Positions 37,301 to 49,400 of a stretch of DNA of 64,000 nucleotides are shown piece after piece. Position 1 is the first letter of the stretch; every line of letters starts with the position of its first letter. Below the pieces are notes generated by a model. It had not been told where the DNA came from. It saw only the letters and a program-made list of their open reading frames with translations, and searched no databases. This stretch comes from Lepidurus packardi (lineage: Eukaryota > Arthropoda > Branchiopoda > Notostraca > Triopsidae), in the NCBI GenBank assembly GCA_023053545.1, contig JAKZAN010000004.1:11346001-11410000 (forward strand), in the 5' to 3' direction. The position numbers and the translations under genes are program-made.

Positions 37301-38742
37301 GTTTGCAAGACAAGACGGAAGAAGTTGTCGCATTATCGGAAGAAATGAATCGTTCCCACGTCAAACTTCAAAATTTGACCGAGGTAGAGCTAATTTGCCA
37401 TAGTTTTTTTTTTAATTTCATTCCTTTCCGACTCCCATCATGGCGTAGGAGTCGAAAGTAGTAAAGACACAAGTCGTTGAACATGCAGAGCTGTTAAGGG
37501 AGAAATCGGCTGCCATTAAGGAATTAAAGGAGAAGACAGAGTTGTTGTCGTCGCAAGTGGAACAAGCGGAAGTGCAGTTAAAGTCTGCCAATGAGAAGTT
37601 ATTGGCTAGTCAAGAAGAAGTGGCAAGTTTCCAGCTAGTCAAAGTGCAGCTTGAAGGCGAACTCGATCGTTTGAAAAACGCTAGTACCAAACAGAAAGAA
37701 GACCTCGAAAAGGTGATTTGTTCTTATGACTTTGGTGTGGCACCCCCAAAATCTTCTCTCTTTTTTTAGGAAATGTTGGAGCTCAAGGAAAACACACATA
37801 TTCTCCAAGCTGAAAAATTGTCGCTCGAAAATCACTTTAGTCAAGAAAGATCGTCGTTTCAGTTAAGCCTCGAGAAACTAGAGCGAGACATGTCGGTTTG
37901 CGATATTGAGAAGAACAAATTACTGCAGGGATGGGTATAAAAAGAAGGCTGCTTCGACGGAATAGCTTATTTTTCTACCTAATTCGCTTATTGTAACTTT
38001 CTGTTAGAATAACGACAAGGATCTTTGGGAGAAGCGGAAGCAAGAGTGGCAAGAAGCGCAGGCTCTGCTACAAAAGCAGAAGCAAACGCTGACGGAGAAC
38101 GTGAATATACTCAAAATAGACTTGGCTCAAAAGGAGAAACGGCTTATTGATATTCAGACCAGCTTGGATGACACGGTATCTGCTAATCTAGGTAAATTTT
38201 CTATTATATATTGTATATTTCGTGATTGTATTGGGAAAAGACTTGATTTTTCTTTGACGTTTTAAGAATTGGAAGCGCGCGTAAGTGTTTTGGATGATGA
38301 AAGGAAAGAGTCTATGCAGAAATGTGCCGATTTGGACCACGAGTTGGAGAAATTGCGTACGGTGACTGTGGATGTTCGCAGACGTTTGGAAGACAGTCAA
38401 GCAGCTTTACATGAACTCTGCCGTGAAAACCAAAGCTTGCAGGTAAAAACACCGTCAAAGGGAACTCTAAGCTCTTCATGTTTTTTCATTTAATTTTGAG
38501 CTATGGCTTTTTGATAGATGGAGAATGCCAAGCTGCAAGGACAGAAATGGGCGGATGATTCAGCTGCGGCGTCTTGTTCGGCGTGTTATAAAGAGTTTTC
38601 GTTAACTGTACGTAAGCATCATTGTCGGAATTGCGGACAGATTTTCTGCAATGACTGCTCTGCCAAAAGTGCCATTGTGGGCGGCAGCAAAAAGCCGTTA
38701 CGTGTGTGCGAGACTTGTTATAAGGAACTGGGCTCTCGATAA
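34316..38742 (+). CDS. EEA1: Early endosome antigen 1 (C2H2, coiled coil, FYVE)
   Basis: EEA1 is a Rab5 effector that tethers early endosomes, binding PI3P through its FYVE domain. Exons: 34316-34357, 34430-34601, 34695-34843, 34901-35036, 35109-35205, 35265-35363, 35416-35698, 35754-35903, 35991-36190, 36258-36405, 36457-36687, 36775-37383, 37449-37712, 37770-37934, 38008-38191, 38267-38442, 38518-38742. All phases agree, giving about 1,109 residues, shorter than human EEA1 (about 1,411). A C2H2 finger (C47, C50, H63, H68) is followed by a second finger-like unit (C77, C80, H93, H98), then the EERWYTEELKKEV segment conserved with human, then a long heptad-rich coiled coil to about 1030. The C-terminal FYVE has the WADD, RKHHCRNCG and RVC signatures. 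The shortest intron is about 50 bp. Confidence 0.95.
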
Positions 38743-39367
38743 GAGCTCCTTGGCTTTTACCGAGAGAAATTATAAGTTAACTATATCTTATTCGCTCTCT
38801 CGTAATCGGATAGAAGCATTCGAACCCAATTTTGTAACCGTTGTTTGAAATTCCAAAAGTAAAAAAATACCCCCGAACCCTGGAACAGCCTTGAATTTTT
38901 TTTTTTTTTATTTTATTCAAAAAAATTTTTCAAAAAAATATAATTTTTTGTTGTATGATTCGTAATTTTTTTGATAAAAGCGAATTTTTTAATATTTTTT
39001 ATAAATTTTTCAAGAAAAGCGCCAAAAAGGGGGCGTGACCTAAAAAATGGACGAATCCTATTGGTGGATTGGACCAAAAAGTGGGCGTGGCTCCTTTTCG
39101 AGCTGGGAAAGCGTTTTCTGGGCTTTTTTCCATAAGGATCCCTGCACGATCAAGGGGGTCCCCTTGAAAAATCGTCAAAAATTGAGAGCCTCGCCCCTTT
39201 CCCTGTTCCCAACTCCCTCCCCTGCTCGGTTTCCTATCCTCGATATTCGAGCTCGTAATGCCGAAGCATCACAATTTCGAATATGGGAATAGGAACCTTG
39301 CCGGGAAGGCATTTGGTACAGGGAAAGGGAGCCATTTAATGTTTCGCATTTTCGACGAAATAAAGTG

Positions 39368-39434
39368 CCTCGACCGGGAATCGAACCGAGGACCTTTGGG
39401 TCCCCAGTCGTGCGTGTTATCCACGCGGTCATGG
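39368..39434 (-). mobile_element. tRNA-like segment, probably a SINE head or tRNA pseudogene
   Basis: On the minus strand the sequence has a B-box-like GGTTCGATTCC and an upstream A-box-like CGCGTGGATAACACGC in tRNA order. The T stem has one mismatch, the acceptor stem fails after three pairs, and no normal anticodon stem forms, so a working tRNA is unlikely. The adjoining 39175-39367 may be the SINE body. Confidence 0.5.
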
Positions 39435-39891
39435 GCTTATATATAATAATCGTTGAAACACCTATAAATACAATTATGAACTGAGCCAGTGTACGGTGTC
39501 AGGGTGGCACCCATCTTTTGTTCGATTTATCTATATTTATTATTTATTTATACATGATGGTTCGCCTACAGGCGTACCTTGTATTCTCTAGTTTGCATTA
39601 TCATACTGTATTTCTTTGTATATTTCAAAAATTTAATAAAAATTGCTTCTTTATTTTTGTTCACGAGTGTCATGGAATTTTGTTCGTAATGGAAAATAAT
39701 TGCAAAGCCATATATTTTCTTTTAAATTATTTGTATTACACACATACAATACACGTGTATGGTCGTTATGGACCACACAACTGGACAATCAACTGGACAC
39801 AAATCACGTCCATTCAGTTATTGAATGTCCCTTGCCACCCCGTTATTAGAAATTGCGCCGAAAATTACTCGAACATAAAATAAATATCATT

Positions 39892-39897
39892 TTTATT
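39892..39897 (-). terminator. Polyadenylation signal for CDC6
   Basis: AATAAA on the minus strand, 64 bp after the CDC6 stop codon. A plus-strand AATAAA at 39879-39884 could serve EEA1, so the two 3' ends would nearly meet. Confidence 0.6.
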
Positions 39898-39960
39898 CCG
39901 TGTCTCGAATTTACAGAAGATGTAAAAGAAGCGTGTCGTGCTACTATGGGAGTCTTAAAG

Positions 39961-41893
39961 CTATTTGGATTTGGCCAGAAGGTCGGTCTGAGATAAAATG
40001 GAAGACATCAAAGTTTTATCCTGTAGAGTAGCTTCCACATCTCTTTCGTCATAACGCATGCTTACCTATATGAAACAAACAATAAAATTCATTAGAAACA
40101 GTTCATAAATCCTTACAAGCTAAAAGAAAATGAAGAAAAAACGTCTTACTTTGGCCAAGCGAGCTTCTTTTTGTGCTTTAATACTCAAAATTCCTCTTGA
40201 CTCCACCAAAGAGCAGAGATTTTGGAATTCACTATGGTCAATAGAAGGAAGATTATGCTTTCTGCAAATCTTGGCGTAGGTATCGTGTAACTGCAAGGTT
40301 AACAACAAGATTAATACACCAGCGACTCGGAAAATATAAAGCACTAATCCCCATTACCTTCCCCATGGTGACTTCTTTAGTTTTGCTGGCTTTGGAGAGC
40401 AGTAGTAAAGTACAAACTAAAATCTTCTGTTGTAAAGGCAGGCCATTTTCATCCGAATCCAATTTCGTGGTAACGACATTGCCATAGGTCCTATTCCACA
40501 AGGCTAAGATCTGTGCCAAATCCACTGCTTTGACGGCAACCGGTTTAACAGCGTTTGCTTTCAAGGGAGAATTCCCATGATCGGGCACCGTGTGAAGAAT
40601 AAGTTGCTTTTTGGCCTCATTTTCGTTCAACTCAATCGCACGTCGACAAACATCCAAAGCTTTCCGCAAATCACCCGAAACGGCTGCGACTTTACCACTC
40701 AGGAACTGAATCGCGTTCGGTTTGATAAGCAAGCCACTGTCGGACAGTTTTGCCAGCCTGGCTGACAAAATCTGGACGATTTGAGCTTTCGTGTACGGTG
40801 GGAAGTTCAGCAATTGGGGTTTGGCAGCTAGTCGAGTTTGAAGTCGCAGTAAAATGCGGTCTGTAAGGTCTAACGCATTGGCAATTCCAATAAGGATAAG
40901 GCGAGAATCGGCTAAGGCAGGCAGTTCAAAAACGCTGTAAACCACGCTTTGACAGCTTGTGTTTAATTGATCCAATTCGTCCAGAATCAACACCCTAACA
41001 AAATAGTCAATTTTAAAATTGTACAACTTAAAAACGGACATTAATCCTTACACAGGTTTATTCTGGCGAGTCACTACTTGCTCCAGAAACCGTACAGTTT
41101 CTCTTTCGGATTTGTAGGAGAATTTGGGGTCCAATGCCTGCGCGATTCGGGTATAGACTTGCGAAGGCGTCCGTAAGGACATGCAGTTGATAAAAACCGT
41201 CTTAAAACTTCCCATATCGTCCGCCTTTTGCTGCAAGAGGTGGAGCAAACAAACCGTTTTGCCCGTGCCTGGAGCTCCGGATATGTACAGACTTCCAGGT
41301 TGAGAAGTGGTCAAGTGTCTCCTAAGGAAAGTGTTCAAAACTTCAAGCTGAGATTCGCGACAGAGCAAAGTGTCTGGAACGGAAGTATGAAGGGCTTGTT
41401 TGGCTTCTTGGTAGGGAGAAACTAAAGAGAACGAATAAGATGGGTAAAATTAACTTGTAAATTAGATAAAAGTAGAGAATTTAACTACCGTTGGGGACGC
41501 TGAGCTGCAAGGAAGCTAGCTTTGATGACGGAGAGGAAACAACTGCTTTAACAGGACTAGATAAGGCTAAAGTGACTCTATTTTCAGCCTGGCTAACAAC
41601 TTCTGTCTTGCTCGGAGTTGAAGACCCTGGTTTGCTAAACAAGGCCCGTTTGACTGCTCCTTTGCTAGGACTTGTACTGGAGACTTGCGAATTTTCGTCC
41701 TGAATAAGCTTGGCCTTTTTCTCTGGTGAACATGATTTCACTGGCTCGGAACCTGCAAAGTGAAAGTAGATATAAGTTACGAATCTTCACTATGAAGGTT
41801 TAGCAAAGAAGATGAATTATTCTTACCTTTGGAAGTCGCCCTTGTTACACGTTTCCTGCTTGGGAAGTTCAACACTGTCTGCACTGAAGCCAT
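39961..41893 (-). CDS. CDC6: Cell division control protein 6 (AAA+ licensing ATPase)
   Basis: CDC6 binds ORC at origins and loads MCM2-7 with Cdt1 in the nucleus. Exons in transcript order: 41893-41827, 41752-41489, 41421-41052, 40994-40358, 40290-40150, 40065-39961; about 527 residues against 560 in human. Walker A is GAPGTGKT (about 159-166) and Walker B is VLILDELD with DELD at about 239-242. The GIANALDLTDR sensor-1 region and a C-terminal winged-helix region follow. The N-terminal tail is basic and carries four S/T-P-x-K sites (SPEK, SPSK, TPSK, SPVK), the usual CDK-control pattern. ORC1 is excluded by the absence of a BAH domain and by size. Its start codon is 323 bp from the divergent MALSU1. 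Confidence 0.95.
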
Positions 41894-42216
41894 GGCACTA
41901 TTTCAAGGAAAGAAGAAACTTTTCACTCGATTAACACACTGTTGGGAGTAAAACGTCGTTTAAACAAGCTTCAACTGCGACAGATCTTGCACGACTCCAA
42001 AAGATGAAACCCAAAGTGCAATTGAGCCAGCTGCAAGCTCACAAAAGGACCCGACAATGGACCGCGCGTAAATAAAGAAAGAAAAGGCGCCAATCCCATT
42101 ACCATAGCAACCGCTTTCATGACGAAGCACGTGGCGTCACACCGGTTCCCTTGACAGCATTCTATAAACAGAAACAACAATAACAAAGAACAGGCTTGTT
42201 TTTATCTTATTCTAAG
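41894..42216. promoter_or_regulatory. Divergent CDC6/MALSU1 promoter region
   Basis: This 323-bp spacer must supply both promoters. On the minus strand, 42083-42094 reads ATTGGCGCCTTT, combining a CCAAT-type word with an E2F-like GGCGCC core. Nearby are CCATAGCAAC (RFX half-site-like) and GCACGTGGC (E-box). CDC6 is a well-known E2F target in animals; binding here is inferred. Confidence 0.5.
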
Positions 42217-43206
42217 ATGAGTTTAATTACGAAAATTTACCAGACTTTAAGAAGCTCAACTACTTCAAAAATCCAAGGCCTTTACCCTACACGTGCTGCA
42301 CAAGTCTGTTCGTGTCCAAGTGCCAACTTTAAGCTCCAAAACGCCGTAATTAATCCGCAAAGTATAAGTAATTACATTCAGTTTCGCAACACTCAAATTC
42401 AAAGCAGAAGCGTTTGCACTACCAGAAGGAACTATGCAAAATACACAGATGAAGAACTGCAAACGATTATTAAGGAAATTGAAAAGGATTTCGGCTTAAC
42501 CACGCCAAAAACTACATCCGACCAACCACGGCAAGCGTCAGCCGAAGACTGGCAAACACTCGGCCAAGATGCCGAAGAAATCGAAGAATACGACGAGCTT
42601 AGAGGCTTCAGTAGGCAAAGTAAACCTTCTTGTATATTAAAACAGTTACAGTCTTAAAGAAAACCTATTTCTCTTTGCTTTAGGAGGCAAAACGGGCGTT
42701 TTTGACATCGAAGAACTCATACAACTCCTCCGCCAAGAGAACCTACAAGACATCTGCGTAATCGCAGTCCCACCTTCCATCCAGTACGTGGATTACATGG
42801 TCATAACTACCGGGAAATCTGCTCGACAACTCAAGGCGGTTGCAGAATTTGTGCGCAAAGTATATAAACGTCGTATAACCCCGAACGAATTTGTTCCCAA
42901 TGTCGAAGGCAAGAAATCCAGTGATTGGGTAGCTTTGGATTTGGGTAAAAAAACTTGCATTTATTTGCGTCCTTCAATACTGAAATAAAATAATAAGAAA
43001 GAAGTATCTAAACTGTTCGTGTCTTAGGGAACATGGCTTTGCACATTTTCACGCCAAAGGCTCGCCAACTTTACGATTTGGAAACGTTATGGGCCGTTGG
43101 GCCGCAATATGACGATGTGGATCATGAAGTAGTTCCAGCCACCCAGTTACTAGCTCAGTATTCTACTCCTGTCACATATGGGCAACAGCATATCGCTACT
43201 ACATAA
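42217..43206 (+). CDS. MALSU1: Mitochondrial ribosome silencing factor (RsfS/MALSU1 family)
   Basis: MALSU1 binds uL14m of the mitochondrial large subunit during assembly and blocks early joining of the small subunit. Exons: 42217-42619, 42684-42944, 43028-43206; about 280 residues, all phases agree. The N-terminal 80 or so residues are rich in Ser, Arg and Gln with no acidic run, as expected for a mitochondrial presequence. An acidic linker follows, then the RsfS domain from about residue 140 (TGVFDIEELIQLL, YMVITTGKSARQLKA, DWVALDLGNMALHIF, YDLETLW), all hallmarks of the family. The ATG at 42217 follows TCTAAG. It pairs in function with MRPL15 about 8 kb away, though the two are not co-transcribed. 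Confidence 0.94.
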
Positions 43207-43443
43207 GTGCTACTAATTGCTTGAATACAATTTGACGTTTCATAGTTTCAAACTCCCAAGTCGCATCACTAAATAGTACATATGATTACTAAACCCATTA
43301 CAGATGAAAAAAAAATTGGATGGAAATTATGCAGATGTCAACGAGGATGAGATTGGGTGAATGACCGTTTTCCGAAACAATTTAGCCACACACAAAAAAT
43401 TCGTACATGAAATTGCGAAGCCAGAAGTTACTACCTTCCGAGA
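43207..43443. other. MALSU1-DNAJC7 convergent spacer
   Basis: A 237-bp gap between two stop codons. I see no consensus AATAAA for either gene; AATACA at about 43224 is a possible weak signal for MALSU1. Confidence 0.5.
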
Positions 43444-46400
43444 CTAAAAGTTGAAACCAGGATGACCACCAAACCCTCCTTGTCCGCCCATATTTGCTCC
43501 TCGGAAAGCGCCGCCAAAAAACGCTTGGAAAATGTGATTAGGATCCACGTCTTTCACAATTTAAAATCAATCGATTACTCACGATACAACAAATATAAAT
43601 AAATTAATTACCATTATGGAAGCCGCCCACATCCATGTCTTCCAAATCCTGGCCATTGTCGTAACGCGCCCGTTTCTTTGCATCCGATAAAACGCCGTAG
43701 GCCTCGCCCAGTTCCTTAAACTTCTTTTCCTGCTCCTTTCGTTCGTGTTCTGAAGCGCTCGAGTGGCGATCTAAATAAAAAGGACACAAAATGGATTGAA
43801 AATGGCGAAAATCGTTAACAAAATGAGTCAAATAGAAGGAAATCTCACCTGGATGGTGAACAAGCGCTCGTTTCTTGTACGCCTTTTTGATTTCGTCTTC
43901 ATTGGCATTACGATCCAAGCCCAGGATCTTGTAATAGTCTTTACGCTGCGATTTCTTCAACGCGAGCTTAGCTTCTTGCAAAAGTCGCTTGTTTTGGGGA
44001 CACTTATCCATCTTATTTACCGTTTCGTAGTCTCGTATCGCTTCCTCGAACTTCTCGCTGTCCATATAGCATTTAGCTCGTCGTAAGTACGGTTTGATGT
44101 AAGTTTCATCCAACTTGATGGCTTCGGTGCAGTCCACAATGGCGTCTTCGAGTTTGTTGAGCTAAAAATTCCAAGAATTCCGTTTACTCATCTTCAAAAA
44201 CACCTTAATAGACTCTAAAATTACCTTTACGGATACTAAAGAGCGGTTAAAATACAATTTGGAGTTGGTGAGCTTGTTCGCGGAGTCGATTTTCATGGCA
44301 GCCGAATAAGTATCGTAAGCTTGTTGTAATTCTCCATTTTTAAAGGCCTTGTTGCCCTCCTCCTTCCTGGTCTTCAAGAGCTTGGCTTTCTGCGAACAAA
44401 ATTAGCATGAGCACGTTTTCCTTTCTCTTTTGGGAACAAATGTTAGCTTACCTTGTAAATCTCGCTGGCTTTTTTGTGATCCGGAGCAAAACGCAAGACT
44501 TGGGCAAAGACTTGGAATGCCTTTTCAACGTTATCCTGGTAGTAATACACCATTCCTTTAATCAACATAGCGTCCGCGCTGTTGGGATCTTTCCGCAATG
44601 CATCACTAAGAGTAAAAAAACTTGCCTTAAAAGAGATTTCCATCGATTTTGCCCAAATTTCAAGTACCAGGCAATATCATCGGCTTCTCTGTAGCGTCCT
44701 AACAGGATAAAAATCTCTGCCTTCGACAATTTCAGTCGAGCGCATGCTGTGGCGTGTTGCAAAGCAAGTTCAACGCGGTAAAGCGCCTGAAAACGAGAAA
44801 TTAGTTCAATCTGTCGTCGTTGGTAAGGTATTGTCCTTCCAGACAACGTACAAGACGATAATCATGTTTAGCCACGGCTTTGTGTAACTCATCTTCGGCT
44901 TTTTGGAAACTTTCCACGTCTTTGTAGTCGTTAATGATGACAGAGTTCTTCGGGTCCAATTCTTGTGCTCTGGTCAACGAACTAATGGCCGCTGCGGCGT
45001 CTCCCATGACCAGGTTACATTTAGCCATACGGATATAACCCTGCAGATACAGAAATAGCTCGTTAACGTCCCACAAGTATGTGCGAATCTCTTACTTTGG
45101 TGAAACTGGGATCGAGACGAACACTTTCTCTGGCGTCTGATAAAGCCGCAGCGTAACTGCACATCATCATCAAACATGCTGACCTGTTGCCATAATACGA
45201 GGCGTTTTGGGGACATAACTCTACAAAATAGCAAAAAACGTAGAATACATTTGAATCTAAAAATAAACTCTTAAATTCTTACCTATTGCGCGAGTGTAGG
45301 ATGAGAAAGCTTTAGTGTACTCTTTAGCTTTGTAATGAGTATTTCCTTCTTCTTTAAACGTCTCAGCAATACTAAAAAGAAATACATATATTCATAATTA
45401 GCTTTTGTAGAAGAATCATCTTAAATTATCATATATCTACTTTAAAACTTCAAGCATACTTTAAGGATTCCACATAAATCACCAATTTAACACTAAGCGT
45501 CTCAACAAAATGAAAACAAACAGTCCTACTCAAGTCTACCTGTCTAACCGCCCTAACGGATCATAAACGGGTTGCGGGTCCGCAGGCTTGGCTTGACTCT
45601 GCGCCCACTGATCCGCGGTATGAGCCGACGTGGATCTTAAAACCGGGGCTTCGGTGCCAGCCGAAGCAGTAGTGGACGCTGAAGCGGATCGGATAACCTC
45701 TGAGGGCCGCATATTCGCGCTAGCGAACGTTTTGGTGGGCGAAACTCGTGCGCGCGGGGGTTTGGGCGAACTGGGCGACGGCGAAGGCGAGCGTCCTGTT
45801 TTGAGTGGCGAATTGCGAGGCAGTGACCCTCGCCGTGACAAAGTCGGCGACTTCGGCGGGCTTTTGCGTGTAAACATAGGAGACGCCATCTTAACGCTGG
45901 TCGACTTGGGAGTCGGCGACTTTTGACTTGGCGACCTTTGACTGCATGGCGTGGTAGATTTCACTGTTGTCGATCCCGAAGAATGTCTGGACTGGTTTCC
46001 ATGGTTCGAATCGAACGAATTCGACTTGGAAGTCGGGTAGGAAGACGTTACATCAGCAGAAGAGAAGGAAGACGACTTGGAAGTCGGTCCGAAATGGAGA
46101 TCGCTGGGTGAAGGAGACAAATCGGCCGTGACGAAAGACGAAGACTTGGACATTCCGTTCATCATGGACGACGTCGACGACTGTCGAGACATGGACGTCT
46201 TCCAAGACGGCGTCGATGAAGAAGAATGTGACAAATTGATAAAAGAAGACGCGCTGCCCGATTTCCGCGTCGGCGAAGGCGATTTCATGGGTGATTCACC
46301 GGTCCGTCGCCTCCTGGGCGGAGCTGGACTCGACTGGGGACTCGGTGAAGGCGAAAGCGAGTACGTGGCGGAAGACCTTTTCACGTGCTTCACCCTAGGA

Positions 46401-49400
46401 TGGACACTAGGTGGTCCGTCTTCCTCGTGAACCGTGAACAGACCCTTCTTGGTGCCAAATTCCGCCGACTCTCTGTCTGCGTCCTCGGCTCGCTTCGGTA
46501 AAAGTCCTTCAGCTTTGAGCTCCGCCATAAACAGGTCAAAATCGCTCACGGTCTGCGCCTTGTCTTTACACTTGTCATCTTTATTGTTGTTGGCATCCAT
46601 GGAAGCTTGCGAGACTAAAGTTTCCGTCGAGGAGGTTTGGTTTCCGCAACCAAACTCTTCTAATTCGTCTTCAGGCCGGGTTCGTTTCTCTGGCGATACT
46701 TCCCGCTCAATCGGGATGATCCTCACACGTGGCTGACTGACCTTCTCGCTCTTCACCTCGGTAGTGCGGACGGGGATGACGTAAACCTTCGACGTCCCCG
46801 ACTGCGATTTGCGTTCCACGTTGATACTCGTCCGATGTTGCGTCCGATTTTCCTTCTCCTCCGTCTGGATGCGGATCGGGATGATTCGCACGTGGTTCTT
46901 GGGTACTGGATCGGTACTTTCATGCGTTTTGAACTTCTCGGAGGATCCCTCGGTGGGGGTTGGCGCAGGTGAATGCGGCTCCGAGTTAATTATAGGGATG
47001 ATTCTCACGCTTGGATTGTGGATTGGATGAATGGGGACAATCGGCTTGGCGCGAGGGCTAAACTGCTCTTTCTCTTCATCCTGCGACTCCCGAAATACGC
47101 CCAATGGCCGGCTAGGGTTGGTTAACACACGCAGCGTGCAACTTACAAACGATCGGTACGTGTTCTTGGGACTGGCTGATGACGGAGCATGGGAATCGCC
47201 CAAAATATCCGCTTGCTGTCTCCAGCGTGTTCCAAAAACAACGCGGGTGGCGCGGAACGGTGGACTCGTGGTGTCACTCGTGTTATTTTCGGCTCCTGAA
47301 GGGCCATTCAACGCTGATCGACTGTATTGCGCCGCGGATTTGTTCAACAACTTCTCCAGACGATCATTCTGGGCTGCCAAACCACTGCTCAAGTTCCTCT
47401 TCCCCTCTCCGGACGCGTTTTCCTCTAGTTTCTTCTTGTAAGACACATTCACGCTCCCGGAAGCCGTTCCGGAAGGGCCTCCAGCGGTTCTGCCCGCATT
47501 GTTCTGCAATGATCGGTGGCTCGGCCGATCTGGGTAACCCCGGCGAGCCGGAGAAGAGCTCGATGGTATTCCCAAGCCTGTTGCTGACGTACTCGAGCTG
47601 CCGTTTGCTGTATAAGGATCGCGCCTTATATAGTTTCCGTTATGACTAAGTCCTAATGAAGAATTCGGAGCGTGTTTCACTACGTATTCTCGATTGCTTG
47701 GCGGACGGTAGGAATTCAAATCGTACGTTCTATGACTCCCGTTGCTGGAGGAATTCGTGAGATTCGACGACGGTTTGTCACTTGGCCGATTCCGTGATGA
47801 CGTCATCGGCGTTCGGTCCAACCAGTACTTGCTCCTGGTTGTGCTTGAACCCGTCCCCGGATTGCCTGATCCCACTGTAATTCCATCAATTTTATACATT
47901 TTTTCGTGACTTCAGAAAGACTAAGAATCATACTAACATCATACAGTTTCACAGTTTCAGAATTTTTCTTTTTTTTAGACAATTTCGGTCTAAACTCGAC
48001 AGTTTTGTCACTATCACAGTGATTCCCAGGCGCGGAGATGGATGGACACAATACAAACAATACAAAAACCCGCCCCTATGACACCTCAACCTCTCACGGA
48101 GTGAATCCCGATGAGGACTGGTCTAACTGTGGGAAAAAGCGAAGAGAATCTCAAGGCAAATCGGACTTCGGGGGTTCTCGGCCGGCGGATGCATAGATGA
48201 GAGAGGTGGAAGCGAAAGTGGCTGTTACACGACTCTCGGTTTGAAGGCCAGCTTCATTGACGTCATCTCTCCAACACCACACACTATATCCGAGACATCG
48301 GGCAAGAAAAAGCGCTCCAAACTCACAGCAGGTTCGAACTGACAGCTAGAGATGGAATCACGCCACGCCAGATTAAGAAAGAGCGAAATTCAAGGTAAAA
48401 TCTCTTAACGATGAGCAAGGGTAAAACGTTGATTACTTGCAAACGTTGTTCAAAATTCAAAATTTACCTTTCCCTTTGACCGAAAACGTGTTCGCGAAAC
48501 TGTTCAAATACGGCTTAAGTGGAACAAGGAAAGTTGCAAAATGAAAGGGAACGCTTTGGCGAAGTGTCCAGTGTCCCCTTTTGGCCTCAAAAGGAGCAAA
48601 CGTAATTCATCGTTATGTATGGGCAATACAATTGCGCAAGAAGAAATGCATTGGATCGAAAAGGCGTTTACAGTAAACGCAAACGCGTTTGTAACTCGTT
48701 TTATTGGGAAACTTTTCCACGAGTAAAGGTGATTGAACTGTGGGGTCAAACTCTATCCAAAAGGAAGAGGAAAAACATCGACTTCCACGTTTGGGTTTAA
48801 AATGTTTATCGTAAAGCCAAAACGAGACAGACGTTTTTGTTAAGGTTACGGTGCAAGATCATTATGTTAATTTTCAGCGAGGGTGTGATGGGGTCTTTCT
48901 CTGGGTGTTGCGACCTTGTCTCGTGACCACCCAAACTACACCACACCCAACACCCAAACTTAGGAAAACAGACCTAAACTGCTGAAAAGAACCGAAAACA
49001 CCCTAAAAGTTGCTTAAAAACCCCAAGTTAATAACGATTTCCTTAAGTGATGAGAAAACGGAAGATGGATAGATTTCCATAAAAGATTCCCAAGTTTAGG
49101 TAATGGATTTCCCCTTAAAATCAATTAGATTAATTACTATTTTTCTATGAATTATTATTTACTTTTTTTTACCATTTTTATATTTATTTAATTATAAGAG
49201 ATTAATAATTTTTTGATTTTAAGAGATTTAAAAATTTTAAGAGATTAATATTTTTTAAGAATTTATTTTAAGCTTCGTTGGGAATTTTTTTAGATTCTTA
49301 GGTAACCTGCGTAAACAAGGATCACTCAAGCAAGATCTTTTTGGTCCTTTTCTTAACGCTTTTTCAACAGAATGGTCTTTGTCTGTGTCAGCCAGTATAA

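Larger units (their letters stand above)
38743..39960. other. EEA1-CDC6 convergent intergenic region
   Basis: No credible gene. It holds poly-T/A tracts (38895-39010), a tRNA-like SINE fragment (about 39175-39434), and AATAAA signals for both genes near 39879-39897. The 121-codon ORF at 39518-39883 is a hydrophobic artefact of T-rich DNA. Confidence 0.6.

Noticed and set aside
39518-39883. 121-codon ORF resembling a membrane protein
   Set aside because: Hydrophobicity comes from T-rich sequence; it overlaps the 3' flanks of two real genes.
39961-41893. ORC1 as an alternative call for the AAA+ gene
   Set aside because: No BAH domain, too short, and the N-terminal SPxK cluster fits CDC6.
45630-47649. 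Several plus-strand ORFs of 60-156 codons
   Set aside because: Antisense shadows of the 787-codon minus-strand ORF, created by its biased codon use.
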